Shown piece by piece: positions 48,371-59,258 of a stretch of 64,000 nt of DNA; position 1 is the first letter of the stretch, and each line of letters starts with the position of its first letter. Under the pieces are notes generated by a model. That model was not told the DNA's origin, ran no database searches, and saw only the letters and a program-made list of their open reading frames with translations. Source of the stretch: Scilla litardierei (Eukaryota; Streptophyta; Magnoliopsida; Asparagales; Asparagaceae); the NCBI GenBank assembly GCA_030789695.1, contig CM061142.1, forward strand, positions 568,221,281 through 568,285,280, read 5' to 3'. The position numbers and the translations under genes were made by a program.

Positions 48371-49587
48371 CATGTGCGAGACTATATGATGGATGCATGT
48401 ATTAGGGAGTGTATTATAATTATACGTGTGCTGAGGTCCGTAATGTTATTATGGTATATAAAGTGATTGAACTATGCGGTGTTACCTGACTAAATATTAA
48501 GTGTGATTGACATTATGGTATGTATATGGTATATTGGTAGGTGTGTATACATTGGAGTGGTATTGGTATAGGTATAGATACCGTGTTACGTATATAGAGT
48601 ATTATGATATGTGTCTTGAGTCTCACTCAAGCTTGAGTGGGTATACTCTAAGTATATTGTTACATATGTCTGTGGTTGCGTGTAGTACCATGAATATAGC
48701 GATGGATGATGTATGTATAGTGATAGGATTGTTCGTACCTGGTTGTGTTACGCATATGATTGTGGGTCGCTATACCAGTATATAGGTATAGGTTTTGGTC
48801 TTGTGGTATAATTATTTACTAAGGACTTGTCTGTGTGAACGTATGTGTGCTAGCTAAACAAGGTGTGTAGATGTGCTGGATATATAAGTGGTATGATTGG
48901 TATGTATGTATGAAATGTTAGCGTGTGTGGGTGTGCACCATGCACGGGTAAATATGTGTTTAGTTAGAGGTATTTGTAATTATGGTACATGTGATAAGTC
49001 TTGAATATAGTTATAGGACTATGTGATGTGAATATGGTGTAGTATTTGCGTGCATTTGAATGACTATATATTAGTGGAATTCTAGTAATGATGAATGTAT
49101 ATTAGATATAGTAAACTTGATTTAATAATGGTATGGTGTGATTACATGTGTTGATTTGTTTGGAATTGGATGTACACTAGGAGATATAGGGAGTAGTGTA
49201 TCATTATTGTTTGTTCATAGGTAGTTATCTGAACGTGGAGTATTACGATGGTAATTGCTGGTGTGAATTATTTAATTGGTTGTGAGTATCTGAACTATTG
49301 TTTTATGCTAGGTAAGTAGTAGTTATATAAGGGATGTATATATATATATGATTGAAATACGTGTATGCATTTGACTGACTATGATAGGTATAAGTGCATG
49401 ATGTGCGTGAATATATATATATATACATGTTAGTAGTGTTAATGTTTGACTACCTAGTGCATATATGAGCACTTGTAATGACTATACCTGGGTTAAATTA
49501 TGATGTGATATGATTGGTGTAGTTGTAATAGAGCGACTACATATGTTAGAAAGTCCGAGGACAGACTTTATCCTAAGGTGGGTAGGA
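48369..49587 (+). other. internal region of the non-coding element, right part
   Basis: Rich in GTATGTATAT-like text and without a coding frame. It ends with the purine/GT tract AAGGTGGGTAGGA (49575-49587) directly before the 3' LTR. The minus-strand element has AAGGTGGGTAAGA at the same place (54222-54234), so this is the family's polypurine tract. Confidence 0.7.
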
Positions 49588-52500
49588 TGTAACGGCCGGT
49601 ACTCGCTATTCGTCATATGGCTATGCGTATAGGAATTTCGAGTACCTGATTGGTTTTGTGCTTGGTATGTGAGTCGTGTCGTTGAGTTGATAGGGCCGTA
49701 GCACCTTGGTTGCATCCTTAGCAAGCCACCCCCGACGTGTGCACAACTTGGGATTACCGCCACTTTTGGACCCCGTATCCTATGTACGCTTTTTGTGCAC
49801 GTAGTCTTGTTCGTGCACGTATTTATTTTAGATCTTGTCTGTATTCGAACCCTATAGTGTGATATGCCATTGTGACCCTCTCGAAGAAGATTAAATTATG
49901 GTGTTAATTGGGAACATCATTTCACGGGTCGTTCTCCCATGATTTGATCTTATTTGATGAGACGTCGCGATTTTCACTTTTGTCGCGAGCCCTTTTTATT
50001 TTTAATTTTGTTTCTCGACGTCGAAATTGTGATCTGTCTTCTCTGTCTTCTTTCTCTCGTCGCCCCGGCCGCCCCAGTATTTATTTCATGATTTTTGGGC
50101 TTCGTTTGACCCACTTTCACTTTTTGGCCAACCTATTATACATTTAACCCTAAGTTTCAGTTGGTTATTATCCCCTAATATTCCTATAACAATAATTTAC
50201 ATCAGAATACTTGACTCAGCTCATTTTTCTCTTGTGGGATGCACACCAGCATGAGAAAGAGTGTGTGTGGGTTTGAGTTTTATAATAATTGTTAATAACA
50301 ACTCCTCTATCAAAACAATTCAATAAACCCAACGTATACCTAGCCCTAGCCCATACCCACGACTTGCAGCCCTCACATATTCTTAAAACAATCTAGGGTT
50401 ACTCACGTGAGCCCCTCTTCATTATTTTATAGCTATTGTTTTTAATACCCTATTCTATTTCTCCCAACAACTCCAGGAGCCGCCGCCCTTGGCTTTTTCC
50501 AGACGAGAGCAAGTCACGGCCAGCTCTTCTCCATCTTCGCAAGCGAGCCTGGTGGATTCTCTCGCCATCACATTGCAGCTGCACCATCCCCTCTTCATTT
50601 CGACCAACGCAGCTATTTCTTCTCCCCTCTCCGAACGCGAGATGCTCCGACCTACCCTCCACCGTGATAGCCGCCTGTCCCTTCGACCTCATCCCGCGGC
50701 AACACCACACGAGAAGCCCCCTTCATCACCCCCTCATCTCCGCCCGTTCTCCCTGTCGCCGAGCGTCGCCGAGAGTCGCCGAGCTCCACCGTGGGCGGCA
50801 CAACACTTCTCCAAGCGCCGTCTTCAACAGTAGGGTGCTGCTCTTCGCGACGACCGCCGCAGGAATCTCGGTGGCCTCTCTTTGTCGGCGACCCCTCGTC
50901 GCTCCGACGACCTCATCCCCCTCGAAACCAAGCCGAGCACCGCCCTATCCTCTTCAGCACAGTCAGCCCGTAACCCCGACCGCCTGAACCCTCTCCAGTC
51001 ATCCTCCGCCCTTTGCTCGCAGTCGTTCACTCTCTCTGGTGACGTTATGCATGCCAACGCCCCGAAGTCGCCAACACCGCCGCATCCGGTCATGCCGTCG
51101 CCGCTTCATCTGCAAAACGCGTGGAGAGGTGGATACTAAACAAACCACGTAAGCCCTTATTACCAGCATGCATGCGAGTCATTTATAATATGACATATTA
51201 GTTGTTATAGGTTTGATGATGAATATTTATAAACTGGGGTGTAGCAAAACCATATACTAATGTCAAATAAGAAATTTTAGAATAACTACATCTTTTACCT
51301 TCAGTATTTTAAAACATTGCTGCATGAGGAGTAATCACATGCTTCATTATCATGTGGAATCTTCTATTATTTTCCTAAGCAGTAAGTTAACCTAGTTAAC
51401 AACTTAGTTATTTAATAAAATGATGTTAGTGTGCTAGTGGGCATTAATATTGATGTTAGCCTAATTACTCGTAGGTTTAATAACTTGTGTACGCGACTTC
51501 TAACTAATGATAGTCTAGGTTGTTATGATAGTAACGTTGTATATTTCTCGTATTAGCAACTTAAACCAGTGGCATGTTAGTAACTCAACGATCTGGTGAA
51601 CCCTCGTCACAAGATAGAAAACCTAATAAAATTGGATCATTAGATGGTTTTAGGATTGCCTAATAATTCTGGTCCGTCGTAACGTACTTATTGAACCCGT
51701 GTTTTAACAGCAGAGAACCGTTTGCCCCGTACCGTTCGTGATGCCAGAATCCAACCCCTGACGTCGCTACCCGATGTCAGAGTAGTTTTCGCGTCGTGTT
51801 GAGGTAAGTTTCGCACCGTAGGAACCCACACCCGCATGTTAATAAGATAAAAATTGTAATTTTATTGTGTTGGTTAACTCACCAATTGAAGATAATAATA
51901 TGGGACTGTAGGTTGGGCGATGGTTTGAACACATAGGAAGTAACTGGACTCATCGATCTGAGACTTGCAGCACATCTCTTTCAGGCAAGTGAAACTTGCC
52001 CGTTGCTTGTTTAGGCCATGCTTTAGGCCACTTCTTTATCGTAGCGTAAAAGAGACTAGGCAGTGAAATGATAGCTGCCTAGACGCCTATTCGATCTAGT
52101 TTGACAACGAAACTAGATCCGTCACCTCATTCAATCTAGCTTGACAACGAAGCTAGATCCAACCCCTTTTACCTGTTTTGTTCATGCTGCCATGTCATCC
52201 ATGCATTTGTAACTGCCATGTTTAAATTCCTTAACTGTATGCATTTAAATTACAGCTTGCCATGTCATGCCATCCATGTCTGATTGTTGCATTCGTAGCA
52301 CACGCTACTATACTTGTACTTGCTTGTTGAGGCTAGGTGCACCCCTATGCCATATTGAAAAACACTTCCTGGCTCGTGATCCAGAAGCGAGCAATCATGT
52401 TCGGGGGTAAAGCCCTGGCTCGATACATGTGGAGGGGTATGGTTGAGCGACCACTCAGCGTAGAAGTGTGCCCGTACAGCCACTTCAGCTGTAAGGAGTG

Positions 52501-53194
52501 AACTCTGTGCACGACATTAAAATGTGACTTGTGATTGTTAGTAGTTTGCTACTCTTGCCATGCCATGCTAGTTGTCCTCTTGTACTCGTTATTGTACTTT
52601 ACTTTACCTGTTGCACTCATACTTTAACTGCCATGTCATTGCATCATCCTAGAACTGCTAGGTTGCTTTACTTTTACTTTCAGTTTCCTTGCACAAGTCT
52701 CTTGTAGACTTGCTGACATGTGCCCCTTGCTCTTTTGGGTGTCACATGTTAGACCTGAGCCAGAGACCGTTGCTGAGGACGTGGTGTTTGCTGACGCTGG
52801 GCCTGAGCCATGTTTGTCAAGGAGGAGTTTGTGGACACCGGTGACCAGTCTTAGTGACCTTGCTGAGTTTTCCTTTTTTTTAGGATTTCTGTTAGTTGTC
52901 GGTGCGTGACACCTTTACTTTGTACATTGTACTTTTGTTGGCCATGCTTGGGCCTTTAGACTCTTTCTCTTTCCAGCCTGGTGGCTTTTCTGTGATGTTG
53001 GAACTTATTTTATGGATATTCTGAGATTGCTTTTGGTCTCATTTCCTTATTTATTATCTTGTTTCGTATCGCATTTGCAAGGACCTGCCATTTGAAGTTT
53101 ATTGACGCTTATCAGTCTTGCAGCTTCACAGCTTCAAGTCTGATCGGACCTACTCACGCCTCGCCTCCATATTTTTGGGAAGCGGGGCGTGACA
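49588..53194 (+). repeat. 3' LTR of the non-coding element
   Basis: It is 3,607 bp, the partner of 38622-42206. A small insertion near 50760-50785 (repeated CGCCGAG text) is the most visible length difference. The hairpins are at 51984-52000, 52093-52119, 52133-52159 and 52714-52751. The micro-ORF from 52746 is frameshifted early by one missing C. Confidence 0.9.
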
Positions 53195-54221
53195 TGGAAG
53201 GCTGGGAAAGGCAGTGGAGCATGGTGGCATGTTTGTCGACGTTGCGGTGGTCTAGGCAGGCATCGGGGCTAGGTAGGCAGCATCCACGACGGTGGACATG
53301 GCTCAGGTGATAGTGGGAAGAGTCGTTGGGGAGATGAAAGGGAGAGGGAGGAGGGAGGTCGGAGCTTGGGTTGCGGCGATGGAGGGAGGAAGGTGGTGGC
53401 TGCGTGAAGGAGGGTGAGGATGGGGAGAGAGAAGGTTGGCGATAGGAGGAGATTTCCGATGGATTATAGGGGAGAAAAGAGAGGGATAGACCATGGGTTA
53501 GCAACTTAGGGTTGGTTGTCGAGTTTAGTTTGGTAGGGGATGGAGATATAAGAAGTTGTGGGTTAGGTTGTTTTGATTCATTTTGATTGTGAATTCGGGA
53601 AAAGAGGAGAGATATCATGCAAAAATCTTGTAAAGATATAATAGGATCATAACCTCCATGATTTAAATAGATTAATTAGTTGTTAGAAATATATTTGGTT
53701 AAAATTTGATTTTAGAGAATCAATCTTGTTAAGATTTGATAGGTTAAAAATCAATTTGGTTAATACATTTTGATTTATTAGATATGATTTAATTAGGAGA
53801 TTAATCTTAGCCAATATATTAGGTTATTGGTTTAGATATGATTAGGAAAAATCAATATGGTTTAAATTAAGATTTATTAATGTTAGATCTAGGAGGATCA
53901 ATTTGGTTAGAATAGATTAGGAGAATCAATTGGTTAAAATATTTGGATTATGATAAATTATTCGATTAAGATATTTTGATTAGGGATATCAATTCAGTTA
54001 AGATAATCGAATTATTACGATTTCACCCCTGCAATCAACGTCATTCCAAAAATTATAAGAAGATACCAACGCAATCATGAATTCGTGAGGATTACGAATA
54101 CTGAGTTTGATCACGCGTTCGAGCCATGGAAAATAATAATAATAATCATAAGACAAATATTCAATTAAATTAACTCATAGAAATACGTACGAAATACGAA
54201 CGACAGAAACATGTTGTTACA
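53195..54221 (-). mobile_element. Tekay-type 3' LTR, minus strand, second segment
   Basis: This is the rest of the LTR that starts at 36634. Read on the minus strand it begins TGTAACAACATG at 54221. AT-rich and purine-rich, no supported gene; the Pro/Ser-rich frame on the minus strand between 53618 and 53200 is LTR leader text. Bases 53195-53199 are the target duplication of the nested element. Confidence 0.8.
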
Positions 54222-54632
54222 TCTTACCCACCTTATTAAAATTCCGCACTCGGAATTTTTTAAGCTAGATAATGATCAATAAAATGGCTGATAGATAAAG
54301 TAGTGATAACATGAAGGTGATATCACAGCATCAAGAAAACACGGGACATATCTGAGATGTGACAAGGCAAAGATATGCGCATTTATGATACGAAGCATTA
54401 AATGCGATGATATGACAGGGTTTAGACGTCATCGTTCGTCACTTGCTCATCGACCCTAACTTCCTCGTCAACCATAGAGTAAGTTTGGTGTCGGCTGTGT
54501 TCGGGCTTGGCTTGTTGGAGAACTTGACCCTGAGGAGCTAAAGGTGGCCCCTGTTGTGTAGATCCTGACGCTTCCATAGCTTAGGTTGCTGGATCGTTAG
54601 TGCGACGAGGGAAGTTCCTTACAATATGGTCA
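54222..54632 (-). pseudogene. 3' end of the minus-strand element: pol tail and polypurine tract
   Basis: Read on the minus strand, a frame ends with a Gln/Pro-rich tail (QQGPPLAPQGQVLQQ) and an acidic end, stop near 54428, then untranslated sequence and the polypurine tract AAGGTGGGTAAGA at 54234-54222. It is probably the C-terminus of pol or a following ORF. The upstream part is cut off by the element that starts at 54633. The function of this tail is not recognisable. Confidence 0.45.
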
Positions 54633-56830
54633 TGTAACGGCCGGTATTTTTAGCCGAGCTTTAGTTCGTATGTACCGATATTTTTCGACTCTGCTTCTCC
54701 GTTTTTTTACCGTATCGCCATAATTAACTAAAAACTTAATTACCTTAGATTAATTATTTTTATTTTTAACTAATTACTTCTGTAATTTAATAATTACACT
54801 CTTTATAACTTAATTAATTAATTAACTGATTCTCTTCATTCTCAAACACGTTTAAATTCTAGAGGAGAAGTTTAGCACGTATTCTTTCCCCTCATTAGTC
54901 AGCGACATCATTTAAAACCATCTTCATCGTTAACCTAATCAAATTAAATTTGCGTTGAAAAATTGGAAAGCTGTCTCCTGCTAACTCTTTTCTTAAGGCG
55001 ACATCTTCTCTGCAAACCCACCCTGCAAATCTTTTCATCAGACAAACCCATCCCTGCAAACAAAAATCCTTCAGCAAATATTTCCCGAATCTTGATTGCC
55101 ATCATCTTCCATAATCGTTCCCAAATCCATCATCATCCATAACCCAAATTTCCCTTAAACAAACCCATTCCCGATTCGAACAAAAACACCAAATACAAGG
55201 ATAAATTCGAAAACCCATTTCAGATCTAAAATCTGAAAACACCAAATCCAAAACCCAAAAAACTCAACAACAAATCTAATAGGAAGAATTTCAGATTCAA
55301 ATTCAGAAATCAACAAACCCTACAACTACTTCCCTTCATCTTCTTCCTCCCCTCTCCTCAAGGCCGGCCCCTCCTCCTCTCACCTGCGCGTGCCGCCGGA
55401 GCAGCTGGCCGCCGCCGGCCAAGAGTCTGAGCCGCCGCCCGCCTGAAGCGTCGTCACCGCCTGCCGGAGCCGCCGTTCGCCGCCAGATCCCCTCCCCGCG
55501 TGCATAGTGAGCTCATTCTTCCCCCTTTTTGTTTTGATTGCTGCCATGAAAAGAAATCAAAAAAAAAGAAAAGAAACAAAGAACAGAAATGAGAAACTGA
55601 GAATGGGAAAGAGAGTGAGAAAGGGTGACAGGGAGGATAGGAAATGTTAATTTAATAGATAAAGGAGATGGCAGCCTTTTGTTATAATAAGAGAGAAAGT
55701 TAGTGTGTGTGTGTGTGTTTATTTAATAATTGTATAGGGGGCCTGAGAGAGAGCCTAGCCTTACAAATGTTAGAGCAAGTGACATCCATATTAAAAAAGA
55801 AATGGGAGAGAGACAGTAGGTAATATGGGAATTTAATAATGTGAGAGATTTTAACATGTTTCTCTTACCCCCTTTAGTCAAAGTTAGGTGAGTATATTAA
55901 ACACCAGGATTAAGACAATTCAGACATGTAATTAGAGCAAGTTAGTTATTAATGTTAATTAGTGTTATTTAAAATTTAAATGTTAATGCTTATTTCAGCT
56001 TGTTGTTAAATTATAATAATATTAGTATAATGCCATTGAATAAAATAAAGTGTACCCTGTTTATATAACTTGATATAACCTCCACCATAGCCAGTGAACC
56101 CCATAAAATTAGATGAACCCAATTTGAGGGTTATATTCATGGTGTGTTGAGTAATATACGAGTGTAAGATAATAATAAGTAAGATAATAATCCAAGTGAA
56201 CTGGTAGGGCCGTTCCAAGATTAAGTTTTAGTATCCATCATTTAGGACCCCTTAATAGTTATTCCACCTACTGGTAGATAGAATACTATATTAGTTCTAT
56301 CTACCTAAGAAAGTTAACTAACTTAAACTGTATAATTTTATCATCCCTACCAGTAGGTTAATAGAATTATTAAAGTAATTTTATCTAACTACCAAGTTCT
56401 AATAGACCTATCAATGGCATATCCCAACCATCCCTAAATACAGGGTACATCAAACCTTTTTTTGAATTTAGCAATATAACGAAAAGAACACCTGTTACAC
56501 TATGAATATGTTAATTATAATAAATGTTATACTTTTACTCATTATAATAAATGTTATTATTTAAATGACGCAGATTCGTCGCGAACTTTCCTACCGTTAC
56601 TCGGACAACCTAAACTGTCCCAGTGAGGCAAGCGTGCAGTTATTTTATGATTTTGTGCTATCTGTTGTTGTGCACTGAATTGCTGACACAAACACACTTT
56701 TTTTAGAAATGCTAGACTTAAACTCGTGTGCGTGTGTATGGACCCCAAATAATCAAAATGAACACACTTTGTGAATGGTAATGTTTCTGGACATGTATGG
56801 TTAATTTTTGAACTGTTGATACTTATAGAA

Positions 56831-56990
56831 TGTTAAATGCCGTTGGCTCTTGTAGTTAAATGCCATTGGCTACCGATGTTACATGCCGTTGGCTACCGAT
56901 GTTACATGTCGTTGGCTACTGATGTTACCTGCCGTTGGCTACCAGTTGCCGTTGGCTATCAGATGTTACTGCCGTTGGCTATTAGTTGAC
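56831..56990. repeat. TGCCGTTGGCTACC minisatellite
   Basis: About eight copies of a 15-26 bp unit containing TGCCGTTGGCTAYC, often followed by GATGTTACA. Copy length varies because the second half is missing in some units. It is absent from the other LTRs at this place. Confidence 0.85.
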
Positions 56991-57487
56991 TAATCTCGTC
57001 GGTCACATGTGACTATGTCACATGCGACTAGTCTAGACTCGTGTTTCAGTATATGACGGATTCGCATCCTAGCACGTGATCCAGGAAGTACACGTGGGTG
57101 GGGTTGGTTCCCAGGCACTAGCTGGTAGTAAACAGATCGCCTTCGGGGGCACTTGAAGGTGTATTTATTTACTATTCGTCTAACGGCGGGAATCTTATTC
57201 ACGAACTTGCACACACAGTTAAATAATTGAAAAAGAAAGTTAATTACAGACTAATGTTACATTGCTCAACTGCCATGTTAATTTTTACAACTGAAATTCC
57301 ATGCTAATGTAACTTGTTGCTTTAACTACCATGCTAGTGTAACTTTTCATAATTGTTTTAACTGCTTCAGTTCATTGAAATACATGCTAGTGTAAATTCT
57401 TTTAACTGCTGTAAAACTGCCGTATATATAACTTGTTATATATATATCCTGCCTTGGGTCATCTGACATCTACTTGCAGACCCTTGC

Positions 57488-57520
57488 TGACATACATTCA
57501 TGTTGTTTGAATGTATGTCA
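57488..57520 (+). promoter_or_regulatory. conserved LTR hairpin, perfect 13-bp stem
   Basis: TGACATACATTCA and TGAATGTATGTCA are perfect reverse complements around a 7-nt loop (57501-57507). The micro-ORF ATG is at 57515 in the 3' arm. It is preceded by CTACTTGCAG, a good splice-acceptor-like site. The stem differs in sequence from the version at 28355 but holds the same position relative to the ATG. Confidence 0.7.
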
Positions 57521-57619
57521 GGTTACGAGACAGGTTATCTGGAGGACGAGTTGCTGGATCAGAGTGATCCAATTGATCAGGATTCTGCTGATCCTGAAGT
57601 CCACTCTACCGTGGTCTAG
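57515..57619 (+). CDS. acidic 34-codon micro-ORF in LTR, diverged version
   Basis: ATG to TAG, beginning MSGYETGYLEDELLD and ending STVV; rich in Asp and Glu, like the 35-codon frames elsewhere, but with little residue identity. Shared features are length, acidity, position about 290 bp before the LTR end, and the hairpin that holds the ATG. This argues for selection on the arrangement more than on the exact peptide. Confidence 0.45.
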   Translation: MSGYETGYLEDELLDQSDPIDQDSADPEVHSTVV

Positions 57620-57913
57620 TTGCTGAATTATCACCGCTGCAGTTATTTATTTTCACCGCTGTGATTTGTAGGGTGTGTACCCACTTTATCTGTATCGCTA
57701 TCATTGTAGGCCATGCTTGGGGCCCTTTTATTATTGTATACTATATCTGGATGTTGGCTTTAATACTTCTATTGTTCTGAGTTGCATGCAAGTTCCTGCG
57801 AAAGGTGTTTTCACAGACGCTTATTGGGTTCGAGCTTAACCGCTCCAACCTAAGCGGGCCCGCTCGCGTCCTCGCCCCAAGTATAATGGGAAGCGGGGCG
57901 TGACAGGTTTTTG

Positions 57914-57930
57914 TGGTGGCCCATGCAGGT
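57914..57930 (+). other. possible primer binding site
   Basis: TGGTGGCCCATGCAGGT starts 9 bp after the LTR and is identical to the sequence 8 bp after the LTR at 42206. It starts TGG, as a primer site must, but is not one of the usual plant primer sites I know. Confidence 0.45.
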
Positions 57931-58028
57931 CTTGCATTAGCAAAACTTCAGTACAATGGAAATACTAACAATGGCCAAAAACGTCTAGATTTATCTTGTA
58001 CACAACTTAACCAAGTTCATTTCTCAGC

Positions 58029-59170
58029 ATGGCAGGAGGACACCACACCAGAAATGGAAATGGGACCGATAATGCAGCTAACGGAAGTGCTGATATTAAT
58101 GTAGTCCTCGGAGTTATCAGGGGAATGCTGGAAGTCCAGCAACAGCTGATTCAGCAAGGACAGCAACTTGCTCAGAATGCACCACCGCCACCCCCCTCGA
58201 GCTGAACCAGGAGTCAGACAATTTCATGAATTGCAGCCCAAGAGCTTCTCTGGAAGAGAGAGGCTGCTAGGAGCTGATGAATGGGTCCAAGAGATCGATG
58301 ATAAGCTGAGTGCTGCTCGTATCCCACAGGCTGGATGGGTTGACGTAGCAAAACTACAGCTGACCCACAATGCCAGGAGCTGGTGGCAACTGGAAGAGAA
58401 ATGTCTGGTCAGACCGATCTCTTGGGGCATGTTTAGGGAAAGGTTTGATGCTAAATACTTTCCCAAGGCAGCCAAGAGAGAACTTCAGTAGCGTTTCGCT
58501 AATCTGGTCCCAGGAAATATGACCGTGGATGAGTATGAGGCTGAGTTTGCTATGCTTAGCCGTTTTGCACCTCATATGGTTAAAGACCCTGAGGATTGTG
58601 CGTTTCAGTTTCACAAGGGTCTGAATCGCCAGGTCCAAGCCTCGATGACCTCGGCGAGACCGACGACACTTCAGGACGTTCTGGATTATGCACGTGAGTA
58701 TGAGCTTGTAGAGAAACTCCCCGAGGGACCTTCAACTGGAGGAGGCAAGTGTCCCATGGAGCCGCCTAGGATGGTGCCTAGAGGAAACTTCCGACCTCCG
58801 CAAACTACACCGTTCAAGAGGCCATCTACTTCTGCCGATCGATCGCATCTGACTTGCTACTTCTGTGGCAGGACTGGACATCAGAAGAAAGATTGCAGGA
58901 GGATGTTGAACCAGTGTCTGATTTGCGGATCACCTGCACACGCTGTGAGAGACTGCGTTTATGACAAGAACCGTCGACCACCTACTGGAGTACTTGCACC
59001 TGTTTACCGTGCAGTGCCTGCACCTGTTCAGCGAGGAGCACCCGGACCTGCTCAGCGTGGACCACCTCTGATCCCTCAGGATCGAGCTTATCAGTATGTC
59101 CATCAACCAAAGCGCCAGGCGTTCACGATGACAGCTGCAAAATCTGAGGCCGAGGATGACGTGATCACAG
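58029..59170 (+). pseudogene. gag of the Tekay-type element
   Basis: ATG 58029 (MAGGHHTRNGNG). The first 58 codons end in TGA after a Pro run, and a one-base change in the C-tract at about 58190 shifts the frame. The gag core follows (ELQPKSFSGRERLLGADEW, ARSWWQLEE, RERFDAKYFP), then an in-frame TAG at 58489-58491. The C-terminal part has one zinc knuckle, CYFCGRTGHQKKDC, and a second Cys-rich stretch (CLICGSPAHAVRDC). Gag forms the particle and the knuckles bind RNA. It runs straight into the putative intron at 59171. Confidence 0.88.
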
Positions 59171-59258
59171 GTAACATTTATACCTAGCATTTATCTTTTA
59201 ACAGATATTAATGCTTGTTAGTTAGGTTCTCTTGCTAAGTTTATTATTTTCGTCTTAG
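59171..59258 (+). other. putative 88-bp intron between gag and protease
   Basis: GT at 59171 and AG at 59257-59258, with a pyrimidine-rich tract (TTTATTATTTTCGTCTTAG) and a TGCTAAG branch-like motif before the acceptor. Unspliced, the frame stops five codons in. Spliced, it reads ITG-IILVASHPALTLFDSG with no frame change, which matches the usual gag-protease join in this family. Confidence 0.6.

Larger units (their letters stand above)
38622..53194 (+). mobile_element. non-coding (LARD-like) LTR retrotransposon with Tekay-type LTRs
   Basis: Two nearly identical LTRs (38622-42206 and 49588-53194, about 3.6 kb each) both start TGTAACGG and end CGTGACA, flanked by TGGAA on both sides. The internal region without the nested LINE (42207-44093 and 48326-49587, about 3.1 kb) has no gag or pol frame. 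It is a large non-autonomous element, of the type called LARD, which must use proteins from a coding relative such as that at 54633. It inserted into the minus-strand LTR at 36634-54221. Confidence 0.88.
54633..57905 (+). repeat. 5' LTR, Tekay-type
   Basis: It begins TGTAACGGCCGG and ends GGGGCGTGACA. The middle has a GC-rich leader (55350-55510) and then AT-rich sequence. The 3' part carries a minisatellite, the start-codon hairpin and the micro-ORF. Confidence 0.88.
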
